A stretch of 5,838 nucleotides of DNA from an uncultured Erysipelotrichaceae bacterium (lineage in GTDB: Bacteria > Bacillota_I > Bacilli_A > Erysipelotrichales > Erysipelotrichaceae), in NCBI GenBank assembly GCA_937957895.1, contig CALFEZ010000149.1, forward strand, positions 1 to 5,838, read 5' to 3'. Within the stretch, counting starts at the first letter, position 1. Every line of letters begins with the position of its first letter. This document shows positions 4,764 to 5,838 of this stretch, one piece after another. A program made the position numbers and the translations under genes. The notes beneath the pieces were generated by a model, which saw only the letters and a list, made by a program, of their open reading frames with translations, was not told the DNA's origin and ran no database searches.

Positions 4764-5838
4764 TCACCTTTGTTTCTTTTCTACTTTGACATTCAGACAA
4801 TAGAACACGGTTTCCTGGGAAATACGTGCCATCATCTCTTCAAACAATTCAAATCCTTCTGCAACATACGCCTGAAGCGGATTGCTTTGAGCATACGAAC
4901 GCAGATGGATGCCTTCACGCAGTTTGCTCATGGTGTCGATATGCTCGACCCATGCGCGGTCGATGATGCGAAGCACCAAATTCTTTTCTACCGGAAGGAT
5001 GTGTTCTCTGAATTCTTCGATCTTTTTGTCATAGGATTGCCAGATGGCATCGGTACAGATCGCTTCGATCTCTGCCATTGGTTTATCGAACAACTGTTGT
5101 TTGGATACTTCGGCATCTTCAAATCCCATCTTTTTGAATGCTTCCAAAATGCCTTCGATGTCCGGTTTCGGATCTTTCTGAGTCTTATCGGTATGGGAGT
5201 CGATGATGTTGAGGACCACGCGATCGAACATGTCTTTGACGACAGTATGCACATCTTCGTTCTCTAAAATGAAGTTGCGTTGTTCATAGATGATCTCACG
5301 TTGCTGACGCAGCACATCATCATACTCCAACAGTGTTTTACGGATGTCGAAGTTCACGCCTTCCACTCGCTTTTGGGCGGAAGAGATCGAACGGGTGATG
5401 ATCTTGGATTCGATCTGCACATCTCCCAGCGATCTAAACATGCCTTCCATTCGTTCCGATCCAAAGCGAACCATCAGTTCATCCTGGACCGATACATAAA
5501 AACGCGAATACCCGGGGTCTCCCTGACGACCGGAACGACCACGAAGCTGATTGTCGATACGACGTGATTCATGACGCTCCGAACCGATGACAGCCAAGCC
5601 ACCCAGTTCCTTGACACCGGGACCCAGTTTGATGTCAGTACCACGACCCGCCATGTTGGTGGCGATGGTGACTGAACCTTTTTGTCCGGCTTTGGCGATG
5701 ATGTCTGCTTCACGAGCATGATTTTTGGCATTGAGTACTTCATGACGGATCTTGCGTTGTGTAAACATTTTGCTTAAAAACTCACTGGTTTCGACAGCGA
5801 TGGTACCTACCAGTACCGGTTGTCCTTTTTCATGCAGT
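4764..5838 (-). CDS. secA: preprotein translocase ATPase SecA, C-terminal part (gene continues past the window edge)
   Basis: SecA is the ATP-driven motor that pushes unfolded preproteins through SecYEG. The visible 357 residues are the C-terminal part; the reading frame is open to 5838 with first full codon at 5837, so the true start lies outside. Numbering from that edge, there is the end of the second nucleotide-binding domain with TNMAGRGTDIKLG (60-72) and motif VI QLRGRSGRQGDPG (97-109, with the arginine finger), the helical scaffold start (AQKRVEGVNFDIRKTLL, 154-170), and the two-helix-finger region (RAWVEHIDTMSKLREGIH, 294-311, then LRSYAQSNPLQAY, 312-324). The protein ends at KVEKKQR, soon after that helical domain. 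The flexible linker and the CxCxSGxxxxxCC zinc tail of many SecA proteins are absent. The TGA stop (4766-4764) lies in the prfB ribosome binding site. Confidence 0.96.
   Translation of the reverse strand, partial: LHEKGQPVLVGTIAVETSEFLSKMFTQRKIRHEVLNAKNHAREADIIAKAGQKGSVTIATNMAGRGTDIKLGPGVKELGGLAVIGSERHESRRIDNQLRGRSGRQGDPGYSRFYVSVQDELMVRFGSERMEGMFRSLGDVQIESKIITRSISSAQKRVEGVNFDIRKTLLEYDDVLRQQREIIYEQRNFILENEDVHTVVKDMFDRVVLNIIDSHTDKTQKDPKPDIEGILEAFKKMGFEDAEVSKQQLFDKPMAEIEAICTDAIWQSYDKKIEEFREHILPVEKNLVLRIIDRAWVEHIDTMSKLREGIHLRSYAQSNPLQAYVAEGFELFEEMMARISQETVFYCLNVKVEKKQR

Noticed and set aside
4707..5267. 186-codon plus-strand frame opposite secA and the prfB start
   Set aside because: It is antisense to well-conserved secA; its openness follows from codon use on the other strand.

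Overview
The window holds ordinary chromosomal genes of a Gram-positive bacterium, most likely Bacillota. The support is a secA-prfB gene pair, AGGAGG-type ribosome binding sites, sigma-A-type promoters with 17-base spacers, and a short lipoprotein signal on the first gene. UGA acts as a stop codon: it ends three genes, and a release factor 2 gene is present, so this is not a Mycoplasma-type code. A SecA without the usual C-terminal zinc tail would fit the Erysipelotrichia/Mollicutes side of the phylum, but that placement is a weak inference.

Layout. Bases 1-278 are AT-rich and non-coding. They carry a full-consensus promoter (193-221), a possible weaker upstream promoter, an 11-base direct repeat and a 5' leader stem-loop. 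Bases 279-3335 (+) are a three-gene operon for an OpuA/ProU-type quaternary ammonium (glycine betaine-like) ABC importer, in the order binding lipoprotein, permease, ATPase with tandem CBS domains. A Rho-independent terminator follows, with the ATPase stop codon in its loop. Directly after it, a second good promoter drives a 74-residue TM2-domain membrane protein (3396-3620, +). A strong hairpin at 3626-3652 serves as a shared terminator for this gene and the convergent operon. On the minus strand, the 3' part of secA (running in from the right edge) is followed after 4 bases by prfB. prfB is read through a programmed +1 frameshift at CTT TGA C (4690-4684).

How the genes work together. The importer brings compatible solutes into the cell under osmotic stress: the lipoprotein captures the substrate, the permease forms the channel, and the ATPase drives transport, with its CBS pair as a probable ionic or nucleotide sensor. 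secA and prfB are housekeeping genes for protein export and for termination at UAA/UGA. I see no CRISPR array, mobile element, tRNA, rRNA or defence system, and no sign of a wholly new system. The points worth a second look are regulatory: the prfB frameshift site with a displaced SD-like element, the secA stop inside the prfB ribosome binding site, the repeat/stem-loop at the importer promoter, a hairpin early in the permease gene, and the very compact terminator-promoter-leader arrangement before the TM2 gene.
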